A stretch of DNA of 64,000 bases, taken from contig JAEZPG010000058.1 of the NCBI GenBank assembly GCA_023413555.1, positions 1-64,000 of the forward strand, written 5' to 3'. A program made the translations under genes and the position numbers. The stretch is from Bacillota bacterium. GTDB lineage: Bacteria > Bacillota > Clostridia > Lachnospirales > Lachnospiraceae. Positions 8,382-17,948 of the stretch are shown here, one piece after another (position 1 is the first letter of the stretch; each line of letters begins with the position of its first letter). The notes under the pieces were generated by a model that ran no database searches, was not told the DNA's origin, and saw only the letters and a program-made list of their open reading frames with translations.

Positions 8382-9911
8382 TTAATTACTAGATTTTAAT
8401 ATAGTTGACATAATTAATTCCTGTGTTGCTTCTTTCTGAGATACTTCACCAACCATCTTACCTTCATTCATAATATAGATACGATCACACATACCTAAAA
8501 TCTCAGGCAATTCAGAAGATATCATGACAACCGATTTACCTTCTGCAACCAATTGATTAATAATACAATATATCTCATACTTAGCTCCAACATCAATACC
8601 TCTTGTTGGTTCATCCAAGATTAAAACCTCAGGATCAGCAAACATCCACTTAGCAAGAAGAACCTTCTGCATGTTACCACCACTTAGGTTTCCAACATTC
8701 TGCTCAACGGAAGGACATTTCGTTCTTAATTTTTCTTTATATTCAACTGCAACGCCATATTCCAAATCTTTATCAATAATACCACGATTACTAACCCCAT
8801 CTAGGTTAGCTAATGTTGTATTCACACGGATCGGATTACTTAAAATTAATCCATTGCCTTTACGATCTTCTGTAACATACGCTAATTTATGTTTGATTGC
8901 TGTGTTTACATCACGAAGATGTACTTCTTTCCCGTCAATAAATAATTCTCCGCTAATGTTTTCTCCATAGCTTCTACCAAACACACTCATAGCCAATTCG
9001 GTACGACCAGCACCCATTAATCCAGAGATACCAACAACTTCACCTTTTCTAACTTTTATACTGACATTATCAACTACCTTACGTTCCATATAGAGCGGAT
9101 GATATACATTCCAATTTTTCACCTCAAGCTTAACATCACCAATCTTAGTTTCCCGTTTTGGGAAACGATCCGATAATTCACGACCTACCATCCCTTTTAC
9201 AACGCGATCCTCAGTAATATTATCCTTAACCTTGTCCAGCGTTTCAATCGTTGAACCATCACGTATTACAGTAATCTTATCAGCTACATAAGTAACCTCA
9301 TTTAATTTATGAGAGATAATGATGGATGTCATACCCTCTTTTTTAAACTTTAACAATAAATCAAGTAATGCTTTTGAATCCGCTTCATTCAGAGATGAGG
9401 TAGGTTCATCAAGAATCAATAGCTTTGCATTCTTAGCTAACGCTTTTGCAATCTCGACTAATTGTTGCTTACCAACACCTATATCTTTAACCAGCATCCG
9501 TGAAGAGTCTTTTAAACCAACCTGTCTTAAAAGTTCATCTGCACGGCCATAAGTTTCATTCCAATTTAATGCATATTTATGTCCCCGCTCATTCCCCAGG
9601 AACATATTCTCACCAATCGTCATATAAGGAATTAATGCCAATTCCTGATGAATAATTACTATGCCCTTTTTTTCACTATCCTTAATTGTATTAAATGCAC
9701 ATACTTCACCATCATATATAATATCACCCTCGTAAGTACCATAAGGGTATACCCCACTGAGTACATTCATCAAGGTGGATTTTCCAGCTCCATTCTCACC
9801 TACAAGCGCATGAATTTCGCCTTCTTCCACTTGTAAGTTAACGTCATCTAGTGCCTTCACACCAGGGAATGTCTTGGTTATACTTTTCATTTCAAGCAAT
9901 ATCTTAGCCAA
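8382..9911 (-). CDS. sugar ABC transporter ATPase (XylG/MglA type), TTG start
   Basis: I place the start at a TTG (9909-9911) because AGGAGG lies seven bases upstream; the ATG further upstream has no site. The 509-residue protein is a double ATPase: domain 1 with Walker [10 protein letters not shown] and [13 protein letters not shown]; domain 2 with the degenerate loop GLMGAGRTE, signature [14 protein letters not shown] and [12 protein letters not shown]. This asymmetry is standard for CUT2 sugar importers. It powers uptake through the downstream permease. A strong hairpin separates it from the binding-protein gene. Confidence 0.93.
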   Translation of the reverse strand: MAKILLEMKSITKTFPGVKALDDVNLQVEEGEIHALVGENGAGKSTLMNVLSGVYPYGTYEGDIIYDGEVCAFNTIKDSEKKGIVIIHQELALIPYMTIGENMFLGNERGHKYALNWNETYGRADELLRQVGLKDSSRMLVKDIGVGKQQLVEIAKALAKNAKLLILDEPTSSLNEADSKALLDLLLKFKKEGMTSIIISHKLNEVTYVADKITVIRDGSTIETLDKVKDNITEDRVVKGMVGRELSDRFPKRETKIGDVKLEVKNWNVYHPLYMERKVVDNVSIKVRKGEVVGISGLMGAGRTELAMSVFGRSYGENISGELFIDGKEVHLRDVNTAIKHKLAYVTEDRKGNGLILSNPIRVNTTLANLDGVSNRGIIDKDLEYGVAVEYKEKLRTKCPSVEQNVGNLSGGNMQKVLLAKWMFADPEVLILDEPTRGIDVGAKYEIYCIINQLVAEGKSVVMISSELPEILGMCDRIYIMNEGKMVGEVSQKEATQELIMSTILKSSN

Positions 9912-9979
9912 CTGAATACCTCCTATGCACACTGCTCTTCCAATTCGACATTTCAACTTAGTTTCTTATCTTTTACTAG

Positions 9980-10008
9980 ATAACAGGCGAGATAAACCCG
10001 CCTGTTAT
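9980..10008 (-). terminator. intercistronic 10-bp hairpin after the binding-protein gene
   Basis: ATAACAGGCG and CGCCTGTTAT pair perfectly. No U-run follows on the minus strand. Such hairpins commonly protect the binding-protein message so that it exceeds the ATPase and permease messages. Confidence 0.65.
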
Positions 10009-10026
10009 GAAATACTAGCTTACAAA

Positions 10027-11187
10027 CTATTTTAAATCCTCTTCTGTATAATAACCAGATTCAATTAAAAGTTCTTTGTAATTATTAATATCAGCAAATT
10101 GTGGTTCACAAAGGAAAGAAGGAACTTTGATCTTTCCATTGTCATAATCCTCAGTATTATTTACAGGTGCTTCTCCACCTTTCATAATAGCGTCTACCAT
10201 TTCTACTACCTTAGCAGCTAACGTACGAGTATCTTTGAAGATAGACATAGATTGTTTTTTAGCAATCATGTTCTTAACATTAGGTTTGTCACAATCTTGA
10301 CCAGTAATGATAGGCCATTTTGCAGTGTAGTTAGCTTCCAAAGAATTTGTTACACCAAGTGCAGTTGAGTCATTTGAGCAAAGAACTGCATCAAGTACAG
10401 TACCATCAGCATAGTTCCCAGCGATAATAGTATCAAATCTAGATTGTGCATTTTCAGTCTTCCAACCAGCAGTTGCAACTACATCAAAGTCAACCTGTCC
10501 AGATTTAACAACAAGTTTCTTACTTTCTATGTATGGTGTTAATACATCCATAGCGCCCTTGTAGAAGAATTTAGCATTATTGTCACCAGGATCACCAGTA
10601 ACAATTTCAAGATTGAATGGGCCTTTGCCATCCTTCAAGCCCAATTGCTCTTCAATGTATTGACCTTGTTTTGTACCTACCATGTAGTTATCGAATGTTG
10701 CATAATAGGAAACCGCATCAGAGTTCATAAGCAAACGGTCATAAGCGATCACTTTGATATTCTTTTCTTTTGCTTTATCAAGAACTGTTCCTAAGGAATC
10801 GCCATCGATAGAAGCTATTGCTAATAACTGACATCCATTGTTAATCATGTTCTCAAGTTGGCTAACCTGAGTTGGGATATCATCGGATGCATACTGAAGA
10901 TCTACAGTGTAGCCAGCTTTTTCAAGCTCTGTCTTAAGGTATGAACCATCCTGATTCCATCTTTGAAGATCCTTTGTAGGCATTGCAACACCAATCTTAC
11001 CACCAGCAGCTGTAGAAGCAGGAGCGGAAGATGAAGGTTGTGTAGAATCAGTACCTTTTGGTGATGCGGCAGTTGATGGTTTTGGAGATGATTTTGAAAC
11101 ATCTGAATTATCTTTTTTGCTACCACATCCAGCTAAAGCAACTACCATAGTCAAAACAAGAACAACGCTAAGTAACTTTTTTTTCAT
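10027..11187 (-). CDS. sugar-binding lipoprotein of ABC importer (XylF/ChvE type)
   Basis: The 386-residue protein starts with a lipoprotein signal (LAGC, lipid on Cys21), then a Ser/Pro/Thr/Ala-rich tether (about 30-62) and a type-1 periplasmic-binding fold. IGVAMPTKDLQRWNQDG, QLLAIASIDGDSLG, KVIAYDRLL and LCSNDSTALGVTNSL match the XylF/ChvE class that binds xylose, glucose or arabinose. It is the receptor for the downstream ATPase and permease, has its own promoter, and is the expected target of the upstream two-component regulator. Confidence 0.9.
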   Translation of the reverse strand: MKKKLLSVVLVLTMVVALAGCGSKKDNSDVSKSSPKPSTAASPKGTDSTQPSSSAPASTAAGGKIGVAMPTKDLQRWNQDGSYLKTELEKAGYTVDLQYASDDIPTQVSQLENMINNGCQLLAIASIDGDSLGTVLDKAKEKNIKVIAYDRLLMNSDAVSYYATFDNYMVGTKQGQYIEEQLGLKDGKGPFNLEIVTGDPGDNNAKFFYKGAMDVLTPYIESKKLVVKSGQVDFDVVATAGWKTENAQSRFDTIIAGNYADGTVLDAVLCSNDSTALGVTNSLEANYTAKWPIITGQDCDKPNVKNMIAKKQSMSIFKDTRTLAAKVVEMVDAIMKGGEAPVNNTEDYDNGKIKVPSFLCEPQFADINNYKELLIESGYYTEEDLK

Positions 11188-11235
11188 AGTTATGATTTCC
11201 TCCCTTTTATTTTGTAATTTCTTAACTACAGCGTT

Positions 11236-11241
11236 ATTATA
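11236..11241 (-). promoter_or_regulatory. -10 box of the sugar transporter operon
   Basis: A perfect TATAAT on the minus strand about 50 bases ahead of the start codon. No TTGACA-like -35 lies 16-18 bases upstream, consistent with an activator-dependent promoter served by the AraC-type regulator upstream. The activator link is inference. Confidence 0.6.
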
Positions 11242-11308
11242 TCACGTTTATATTAGGAATATCTTATATGATTCTTGATATTTTTGTTGCGTTCAAAAGA
11301 AAAGACAA

Positions 11309-11344
11309 GCTAAGGATTAGCACATTTTTGTCCTAATTCTTAGC
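11309..11344 (-). terminator. hairpin closing the sensor operon
   Basis: GCTAAGGATTAG and CTAATTCTTAGC pair with one mismatch around a T-rich loop, directly after the stop of the second binding lipoprotein and before the transporter promoter. Confidence 0.65.
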
Positions 11345-11363
11345 CTATTAAAATATGTCCTAT

Positions 11364-12428
11364 TTACTTTGGCATTTTACTCGGAACGTTAAGGTAAACA
11401 TCTTCCTTTAGATGAAATCTTCCTTTAATAATCACTTCATTCATATTCTCTTCAGTAACACTGATAGGATTTAATTTTATATACGGTACTGTATAAGCTC
11501 CGTTAGCTATCATAGCAACATCATTCCCATTGATATTGTCGCCACGAGCAATTTTAACAGCATATTCTGCTGCCAATTTTGCTAATTTCTCTACTGGCTT
11601 ATATACAGTCATCAACTGGGTCCCTTCCACTATACACTGGCAAGCCTCCAAGTTAGCATCCTGACCTACCACAAGAATCTGACTAGTCATTCTTTTCTCG
11701 GAGAGTGCATGTATTACCTGACTAGCTATATTATCATTTCCACACATAATAGCATCCGCTTTCACAACTGTGTCCAAGTGTTCGTATATATAGGTTCCTG
11801 CTATTTCTGCTTTCCATCCCTCTGCATGAATAGAATCCAGAATCTCAACGCCTGTCTCCATCATCACCTTTTTAAATCCTTCTTCTACTAAAGTAACGTT
11901 ATTATCCGTTAATGGGCCACCTAACATAATAACTTTTGACCCCTTTTTAATACCGTTTTGTACTAGCGTATTGCCCATTTGTTTTCCAACAGCTTCATTA
12001 TCAAAGGATAGATATAAATCTACGGGTGTATCTGATATTAACCTATCATAAGCTATAACCTTAATTCCTCTGTCTATAGCTTTCTCAACATTTTCTTTGA
12101 TTCCTTCAGAATCCATACTCACCACAACAATAACATCCATCTCCTTTTTGATGAAGTAATCAATTTGTTCTTTTTGTGATTGAATATCACCATTTGCATT
12201 CTGTACATTAACTTCTGCACCCAACTCCTTTGCAATAGACACAAAAACATCCTTTTCTCTCTTCCACCGTTCAATGACATATGAGTCAAAAGTAATACCT
12301 ATTTGTATCTTGTCCGTTTTCACAATATTGTCATTAAGTGATGGTTTACTTGAATTGTCGCACGCCAATAAGTTAGCACATAGGCAAATTAGTATAGAGG
12401 TTACAATACATTTTTTAAGATTACTCAT
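11364..12428 (-). CDS. second sugar-binding lipoprotein, encoded with the two-component system
   Basis: The start at 12428 follows AGGAGGGC and overlaps the regulator stop by eight bases (ATGAGTAA), implying coupled translation. The 354-residue product has a lipoprotein signal (LLAC, Cys23) and a XylF/ChvE-type binding fold: IGITFDSYVIERWKREKD, KEMDVIVVVSMDSEG, KVIAYDRLI, MCGNDNIASQVIHAL. It resembles the transporter's binding protein but is produced from the sensor operon and has no long tether. It could be a second receptor presenting ligand to the kinase or an alternative feeder of the ABC importer. Confidence 0.85.
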   Translation of the reverse strand: MSNLKKCIVTSILICLCANLLACDNSSKPSLNDNIVKTDKIQIGITFDSYVIERWKREKDVFVSIAKELGAEVNVQNANGDIQSQKEQIDYFIKKEMDVIVVVSMDSEGIKENVEKAIDRGIKVIAYDRLISDTPVDLYLSFDNEAVGKQMGNTLVQNGIKKGSKVIMLGGPLTDNNVTLVEEGFKKVMMETGVEILDSIHAEGWKAEIAGTYIYEHLDTVVKADAIMCGNDNIASQVIHALSEKRMTSQILVVGQDANLEACQCIVEGTQLMTVYKPVEKLAKLAAEYAVKIARGDNINGNDVAMIANGAYTVPYIKLNPISVTEENMNEVIIKGRFHLKEDVYLNVPSKMPK

Positions 12429-14025
12429 ACTTGCCCTCCTTAAATTCTGTCGGAGTTGTCCCCACATTCTTCTTAAATGCACGGCTAAAATAATTAGGAT
12501 CTGAATAGCCAACCATGCTACAGATTTCTTTCATGGAATAATCTTTACTAAGCAGCAACTCTTTTGCCCTAACAATACGAATATTCGTCAGGTAATCAAT
12601 AAAATTTACTCCGGTTTCTTCTTTAAATATCTTACTAAAATAATATGGACTAATGTCAACAATCCTTGAAATATCATCTAAAGAGATATCGGCGTTATAG
12701 TGTGTATGAATATAGGATTTAGCCTGTTCAATAATACTAACTGATTTTTCAGATTTTTTAGTAAGTATGTTTTGACAAGCCAAAAGAATCTTATATGTAA
12801 ACCATTCTTTTAATAGATGAAAATCATTGATCTCAATTATATCAGGAAGATAATCTTGCCTTGCCTTGAACTGATAAGTCATTCCTCCGTTATCATAAGC
12901 AATTCGCTCCGCCCAGAGTACAAACTCGATCGTCTTGAGTTTAATATCCATTATACTATCCGAATAATTTTCCACCATCCAGTCAAAAAAATGACCTGCA
13001 TAGGTAATGGCATTATCAATATTGCCCTTTTCTATGGCTTCAAATAGATATTTTTCTAATTCTACCGGATAATCAGGCTCATACTCACAATTCATTGGCA
13101 GGTCATCCGCATGTACAACAGACTCTTTCGTGTTAATCAAGGATTCCAATGCCTGGCTATAAGACTTAGACAAATCATTGATATATTGAACAGAACCGAT
13201 GCCTATTCTGAAACTACTATCCAGCCTGCTTCGAAGCTTTCTGATCAATTCTCTTGCCTTACCAATAAGATAAATTCTGTCATTATAATTCATCTTAGTA
13301 TTCTCATAAGGAACCAAAAGTGCCAGTTTATTCCCCATAGCAGAACCAATTATAGCATTTGGCATATATTCTTTGATACATTCTCGTACCTCCATATAAT
13401 GCTTCTGAATACGAACACCACTTCCCACTGCATTTGTCATATGGTTCCCCTGTTGGCTATCGCCACTGACAATAGCTACCATATAACCGTATTCTTCTTT
13501 AATTTCAAGCAAAGTTCTATAATTCTCTAAATCTTCTTCAAAATGCTCTCGTAGTAATATATTGTATATAAATCCATTTTCTATAACCGGTATTACATTC
13601 TCCATTTTTTCTTTAATCAACAGCTCATTACTTCTTCTTTCCCTCTCCTTTTCCACCTTACTCATGGCTTTTGTTAACGTAGCAATAATTTTATTTTGTT
13701 CCATCGGTTTTGTAATATATTCAATTACTCCACCCATTTTAATTACTTCTTGAGCGTAATCAAATTTGTCGTATGCAGACATAACAATAAATACTATATT
13801 TTTATTAGTCTCCCTAATCTCCTTCATGGCCTCTATTCCATTGATTCCCGGCATCTGTATATCCATGATGGCGATATCTGGGCGAAAACGTTCCGCAAGC
13901 TCTATCACACTTCTACCTGTCTTAGCAAATTCTATAATACATTGGTCTCCAAATTTTTTTTCAATAACATATTTAAGTGAATCTATCACTATACCTTCAT
14001 CATCAGCTAACATGATTTTATACAT
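12421..14025 (-). CDS. YesN-type response regulator with AraC output domain
   Basis: The 534-residue protein has an N-terminal receiver (phospho-acceptor Asp55 in IAIMDIQMPG; acidic pair Asp8-Asp9; Lys in ITKP near 107), a long middle region (about 130-425) and two AraC helix-turn-helix motifs at the C-terminus (ISLDDISRIVDISPYYFSKI and YSMKEICSMVGYSDPNYFSR). It overlaps the kinase gene by eight bases and the next lipoprotein gene by eight. The YesN/LytS arrangement beside a CUT2 sugar transporter matches XylFII-LytS-YesN systems that switch on xylose uptake. It likely activates the promoter at about 11240. Confidence 0.9.
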   Translation of the reverse strand: MYKIMLADDEGIVIDSLKYVIEKKFGDQCIIEFAKTGRSVIELAERFRPDIAIMDIQMPGINGIEAMKEIRETNKNIVFIVMSAYDKFDYAQEVIKMGGVIEYITKPMEQNKIIATLTKAMSKVEKERERRSNELLIKEKMENVIPVIENGFIYNILLREHFEEDLENYRTLLEIKEEYGYMVAIVSGDSQQGNHMTNAVGSGVRIQKHYMEVRECIKEYMPNAIIGSAMGNKLALLVPYENTKMNYNDRIYLIGKARELIRKLRSRLDSSFRIGIGSVQYINDLSKSYSQALESLINTKESVVHADDLPMNCEYEPDYPVELEKYLFEAIEKGNIDNAITYAGHFFDWMVENYSDSIMDIKLKTIEFVLWAERIAYDNGGMTYQFKARQDYLPDIIEINDFHLLKEWFTYKILLACQNILTKKSEKSVSIIEQAKSYIHTHYNADISLDDISRIVDISPYYFSKIFKEETGVNFIDYLTNIRIVRAKELLLSKDYSMKEICSMVGYSDPNYFSRAFKKNVGTTPTEFKEGKYE

Positions 14026-15514
14026 TATTTTCTATCCCTTCTGTCATTAAAATATGTAAGATAACCTCCAGCCCAACACCATCTTTTCCCTGACGAATAT
14101 TAATTACATCATAATTACCGGAATAAAGTCTTAACCTTTGTATTACATTATCCATTCCTACCCCATTAGAATTACCTGTGATATCATTCTCCTTTAAATT
14201 ACCACGAAGGAGGCGATCTATCTTTTCTTGTTCCATTCCTACACCATTATCTATAATACTGATATTAATCATATTCTCCTGCCGATAAGCAATCAGGCGT
14301 ATCAGACCTTTACCTTCCATCTCCCTAATACCATGATTTACACTGTTTTCAATGATTGGCTGCAATATCATACTTGGCATCCTGTACTGCAGGACCTTCT
14401 CTTCAATATCCTTTTCAAATTGAATCTCTCCGGAAAAACGAACATTCAAAATGTAGATATAGTCATTGACCAAATCGATTTCTTCCTGAATAGTTGCTAT
14501 ATCATTATTTTTCCTCACGTTATAACGAAAGAAATTAGCAACTTTCTGAACATAGGTATAGGTTCGATCAGCATCTTCCATCATCGCTAGCTGTGCACCT
14601 GCATTTAACGTATTAAATAGAAAATGTGGATTAATCTGAGCCTGTAAATACTTTAGCTGGGCATCCTTTAAATGTGTCTCCATCTTCAGCTTATTTTCTC
14701 TCAGGTTCCGTTCAATTTCCATGCTATCCTTTAGTTTTTCAATACTATCCCTAATACTCACAACCATCTGATTAAATGCATTGGTAACAACGCCAATCTC
14801 ATCTCCAGATGATACTTCTAACTTTTTAATATCAAGTTCACCATTCGCTACACGATTGGCTGCATGGGATAGCTTTTTTAGTGGCTTTATGATATTACTT
14901 GTCATAATAGTTATAATAATTACAGTACCCGTGATGGCAATTAAAAGTAGTATCATATTTACCGATTGCATTAAATTTAAAGACTTGGATAACTCCTGAT
15001 AATTCTTTGAGTTGCTGATTAACTGATCGTTATTTAAACTCTGAATATAATTGTTAATATACCCAAACAACTTACTAGCTTTTTCATATCGTAAACTGTA
15101 TTTTTGAACATTACGGCCACGTTTTGCCTCTACTGCCTCGTCTGTTTCTATTAAATAAACTTCTGAAAGTTTCTTAATATTTCGTTCCATTCTACTTAGG
15201 TTGGAGTTTCCAATTACTTCAGGAATCTCATTAATAAGAGACAAGAAAATTTGTTCACTTTTATAGAACTCTTCCATAACGGTACTGTTTTTTGTATTGA
15301 GATAATCCGTCATATTATTATGTACATCTAAAATTGCACTACTTATTTCATTCAATTTGATATTCTCGCTAAACACCTTATCCATATCAGAGTTCATGTT
15401 ATTGATACTGGTATACATGATTAGGTTTACAAAAAATATGAGTAGATTAGCAAATATAAAGATGAAGCACATTTTAACCTGGAGGGAATAATCTTTAATC
15501 TTTTTTATCTTCAT
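14018..15514 (-). CDS. YesM/LytS-type sensor histidine kinase
   Basis: Start at 15514 after GGAAGGGG; this ATG lies 20 bases inside the preceding gene. The 498-residue kinase has two membrane segments (about 12-34 and 185-207) around a helical sensor domain, HAMP (about 208-262), a short coiled coil, and a His_kinase core with the phospho-acceptor His in QINPHFLFNTLNAG, the N-box IIENSVNHGI and ATP-lid DNGVGMEQEKID. The LytS/YesM class usually pairs with AraC-type regulators such as the one encoded next. The sugar signal probably reaches it from the membrane-anchored binding protein upstream. Confidence 0.9.
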   Translation of the reverse strand: MKIKKIKDYSLQVKMCFIFIFANLLIFFVNLIMYTSINNMNSDMDKVFSENIKLNEISSAILDVHNNMTDYLNTKNSTVMEEFYKSEQIFLSLINEIPEVIGNSNLSRMERNIKKLSEVYLIETDEAVEAKRGRNVQKYSLRYEKASKLFGYINNYIQSLNNDQLISNSKNYQELSKSLNLMQSVNMILLLIAITGTVIIITIMTSNIIKPLKKLSHAANRVANGELDIKKLEVSSGDEIGVVTNAFNQMVVSIRDSIEKLKDSMEIERNLRENKLKMETHLKDAQLKYLQAQINPHFLFNTLNAGAQLAMMEDADRTYTYVQKVANFFRYNVRKNNDIATIQEEIDLVNDYIYILNVRFSGEIQFEKDIEEKVLQYRMPSMILQPIIENSVNHGIREMEGKGLIRLIAYRQENMINISIIDNGVGMEQEKIDRLLRGNLKENDITGNSNGVGMDNVIQRLRLYSGNYDVINIRQGKDGVGLEVILHILMTEGIENNV

Positions 15515-16571
15515 CCTTATCCCCTTCCTTAAATTGAGACACATTATTAGGATTGATGATAAATACGTCTGCAGCAAAGTATTCACTTACATTATCATTG
15601 ATATAGTATTCCTGAAGGGCCTTGGTACAGTAGTATCCCATCTGCTTCGTATCAAGAGATATTGAGGCTTCAATAACTCCACGTTCTATCGCTTTTACGG
15701 TTGTTTCCAGATCGTAGTACCCTAACATTCTTACTTCTCCAACTTTGTTATAGTCTATCAGTGCCTGATAAACACAGGATGTATTCAACTCATTTAAGCA
15801 TACAATAATATCTGGAAGCTCATTTTTCATAAAAATATCACGTATTGACTCCTCAGCTGTAAACTTCGATGTGTTGTTTATTAGCACAAGATTAATCTGG
15901 ATATTTTCTCCATTGTATTTATCTTGATTAATTGTTTCTTGGATGCCCGAAAACAATATATTCTGCCAATTTTGATCAGAAAATGCTGTCACTAACACAT
16001 CCACCTTACATATTTTATTTTTATTGGAAGTCACTCTTTTTCGCCTTATTTTCTCTGATAACTGTAATACCTGTTTTCCGTAAACTCGCCCCATGTTATA
16101 GCTTCCTACACCTACAAAACTTAAACGTTTACCGGATGAATTGTCATTATATGCTGTAATAACAGGGATCGATTTCTCTGCCGCTTCATTAATTAAATAT
16201 GTCATGGTATCACTTTCATCTGCATCCACAATAATGCCGTCTACCTCTTCTGCTATGGCAATAGACATAAGTTCCTCTTTCGAGTAGTTTCCACTTAAAT
16301 TATCACCTAGCATTTCTACATAAACCCCATTTTTTATTCCTTCTTCATAAGCGCCTTGGTAAACAGAACGCCAGAATTCAGAATTACGATCATCGGTAAT
16401 GAGAACATAATACTTGTCATAAAACCGATTGTCCTTTACGGGAGCAAAGCGCTTTACAAAAACTTGCAATACCAATACTCCAATTAAAGAAGATAGTAGA
16501 ATAACAAATAGGATTACCCCAAATATGACTTTTTTATTAATCTTCTTAAATACATGTGCTTTTTTTAGCAA
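15495..16571 (-). CDS. membrane-anchored sugar-binding sensor (XylFII/RbsB-like), TTG start
   Basis: No ATG fits the start; a TTG at 16569-16571 begins the frame, after a weak AAAGAG site. The 358-residue product has an uncleaved N-terminal membrane anchor (about 14-37, no lipobox) and an extracellular periplasmic-binding fold: YYVLITDDRNSEFWRSVYQGA, EVDGIIVDADESDTM, IPVITAYNDNSSG, FVGVGSYNMGRVYGKQ, PDIIVCLNELNTS. A tethered binding protein in front of a LytS-YesN pair is the XylFII layout, where ligand-bound protein contacts the kinase. It is first in a four-gene overlapping operon. Ligand is inferred as a sugar. Confidence 0.85.
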   Translation of the reverse strand: MLKKAHVFKKINKKVIFGVILFVILLSSLIGVLVLQVFVKRFAPVKDNRFYDKYYVLITDDRNSEFWRSVYQGAYEEGIKNGVYVEMLGDNLSGNYSKEELMSIAIAEEVDGIIVDADESDTMTYLINEAAEKSIPVITAYNDNSSGKRLSFVGVGSYNMGRVYGKQVLQLSEKIRRKRVTSNKNKICKVDVLVTAFSDQNWQNILFSGIQETINQDKYNGENIQINLVLINNTSKFTAEESIRDIFMKNELPDIIVCLNELNTSCVYQALIDYNKVGEVRMLGYYDLETTVKAIERGVIEASISLDTKQMGYYCTKALQEYYINDNVSEYFAADVFIINPNNVSQFKEGDKDEDKKD

Positions 16572-16596
16572 TTAATTCACTCTTTCTCTAATAATA

Positions 16597-16610
16597 TGAA
16601 AACATTTTCA
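16597..16610. promoter_or_regulatory. cre-like catabolite-repression site
   Basis: The palindrome TGAAAACATTTTCA resembles the CcpA cre consensus with one central deviation. It lies between the -10 box (ATTATA on this strand, 16631-16636) and the start of the sensor operon, where bound CcpA would block elongation. Confidence 0.5.
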
Positions 16611-16630
16611 CTTTTCTCTTTATAAACCAT

Positions 16631-16636
16631 ATTATA
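16631..16636 (-). promoter_or_regulatory. -10 box of the sensor operon
   Basis: TATAAT on the minus strand about 60 bases upstream of the TTG start. The -35 region is poor, so basal expression may be low or regulated. Confidence 0.55.
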
Positions 16637-16674
16637 ACATATTTCATATCAAACTAAAATCCTAATTCCTGTCA

Positions 16675-16703
16675 TTGGCGATAATAATTTGCTATGGTAT
16701 AAT
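16675..16703 (+). promoter_or_regulatory. sigma-A promoter of the recombinase gene
   Basis: TTGGCG (16675-16680) and TATAAT (16698-16703) with a 17-base spacer. An in-frame ATT at the -35 box cannot be the translation start, which supports the start at 16726. Confidence 0.8.
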
Positions 16704-16725
16704 AATGTTGAAAGGATGTTATAAA

Positions 16726-17781
16726 ATGACTGAAAATACGTATCATGATCAACAAAATATCGATAACAATACTAGATTACGAGGATTACTTGCTGAACTT
16801 CCTAAGTTTTGTGGGTTATTTTTTCGCGGAATTGAACCAACCACTTCTTCTCGGACAAGAATTGCCTATGCCTATGATTTAAAGGTTTTTTTTAATTTTC
16901 TTGTAGAAAATAATCCCAGTTTGAAGGATACGGATATACGAAATCTACCCATAGAGACTTTAGACCAGATTAGAGCCGTAGATATTGAAGAATATCTAGA
17001 ATACTTAAACTACTATACTCGAGATGAAAAAGAACTAATTAATCAAGAAACTGGTAAGAAGCGCAAACTAATCACATTAAGAAGTTTTTATACTTATTTT
17101 TTCAAGAAAGAAATGATTACCTCGAATCCGGCTATTCTGGTAAATATTCCAAAGCTCCACGAAAAGGAAATAATTCGTTTGGATGTAAATGAAGTTGCAA
17201 AATTGCTAGATGAAGTAGAGTCCGGAGATAATCTTACAGATGCACAAAAGCGGTATCATAAAATTACGGTTAAGCGTGACCTTGCGCTGATGACTCTTCT
17301 TCTTGGAACAGGAATTCGTGTTTCTGAATGTGTCGGATTGGACATAAATGATGTTGACTTTGATAATAATGGAATTAAAATCTTAAGAAAAGGTGGAAAT
17401 GAAGTTATTGTATACTTTGGAGAAGAAGTTCGGTCAGTGTTACTAGAATACTTAGAAGAGCGCAATCATACGATTCCTGTGGAGGGACACACCAATGCCC
17501 TGTTTTTGTCCATGCAAAAAAAGCGTATTAGTGTCAGAAGCGTAGAAAATCTAGTAAAGAAATATTCCCGTCTTGTTACTAAATTAAAAAAGATCACCCC
17601 TCATAAACTAAGAAGTACTTATGGCACTAATCTTTATCGGGAAACCGGAGATATTTATCTGGTTGCTGATGTATTAGGACATAAAGATGTTAACACTACT
17701 AAAAAACACTACGCTGCTATTGAAGATAGCCGTCGAAGAAGTGCTGCAAATGTAGTAAAGTTACGAGAATCTAATAATTGA
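16726..17781 (+). CDS. XerC/XerD-type tyrosine recombinase
   Basis: The start at 16726 follows AAAGGATG by seven bases and lies just past a consensus promoter. The 351-residue protein has an N-terminal SAM-like DNA-binding domain (about 15-135) and a catalytic domain with Arg in LLGTGIRVSECVGL, His-x-x-Arg in ITPHKLRSTYG, and LGHKDVNTTKKHYAAI providing the last His and nucleophilic Tyr. All catalytic residues are present. It stands alone with its own promoter and terminator and no excisionase, so a housekeeping or domesticated recombinase is as likely as an element integrase. Confidence 0.9.
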   Translation: MTENTYHDQQNIDNNTRLRGLLAELPKFCGLFFRGIEPTTSSRTRIAYAYDLKVFFNFLVENNPSLKDTDIRNLPIETLDQIRAVDIEEYLEYLNYYTRDEKELINQETGKKRKLITLRSFYTYFFKKEMITSNPAILVNIPKLHEKEIIRLDVNEVAKLLDEVESGDNLTDAQKRYHKITVKRDLALMTLLLGTGIRVSECVGLDINDVDFDNNGIKILRKGGNEVIVYFGEEVRSVLLEYLEERNHTIPVEGHTNALFLSMQKKRISVRSVENLVKKYSRLVTKLKKITPHKLRSTYGTNLYRETGDIYLVADVLGHKDVNTTKKHYAAIEDSRRRSAANVVKLRESNN

Positions 17782-17882
17782 AAAAATAAAATTCTTATAT
17801 TTTTAACCTACTCATCCTAAAAATATTATCTCGAATCAACTAACTTGACAAAGAACCAAGAGTATTTACACCCTCTAAGAAA

Positions 17883-17922
17883 GGCTGTTACATTACCTTC
17901 TCCAAATGAGTAATGTACAGCC
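17883..17922. terminator. bidirectional terminator between recombinase and small ORF
   Basis: GGCTGTTACATTAC pairs with GTAATGTACAGCC apart from one bulge. It sits between the recombinase and the convergent small gene, with T-rich sequence after it on the plus strand. Confidence 0.75.
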
Positions 17923-17948
17923 CTTCTTTATCTCAGTTATTCTTATGT

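Noticed and set aside
10902..11126. 74-codon His/Leu-rich frame inside the sugar-binding protein gene
   Set aside because: It is the shifted reading of the low-complexity Ser/Pro/Thr tether and has no start signal.
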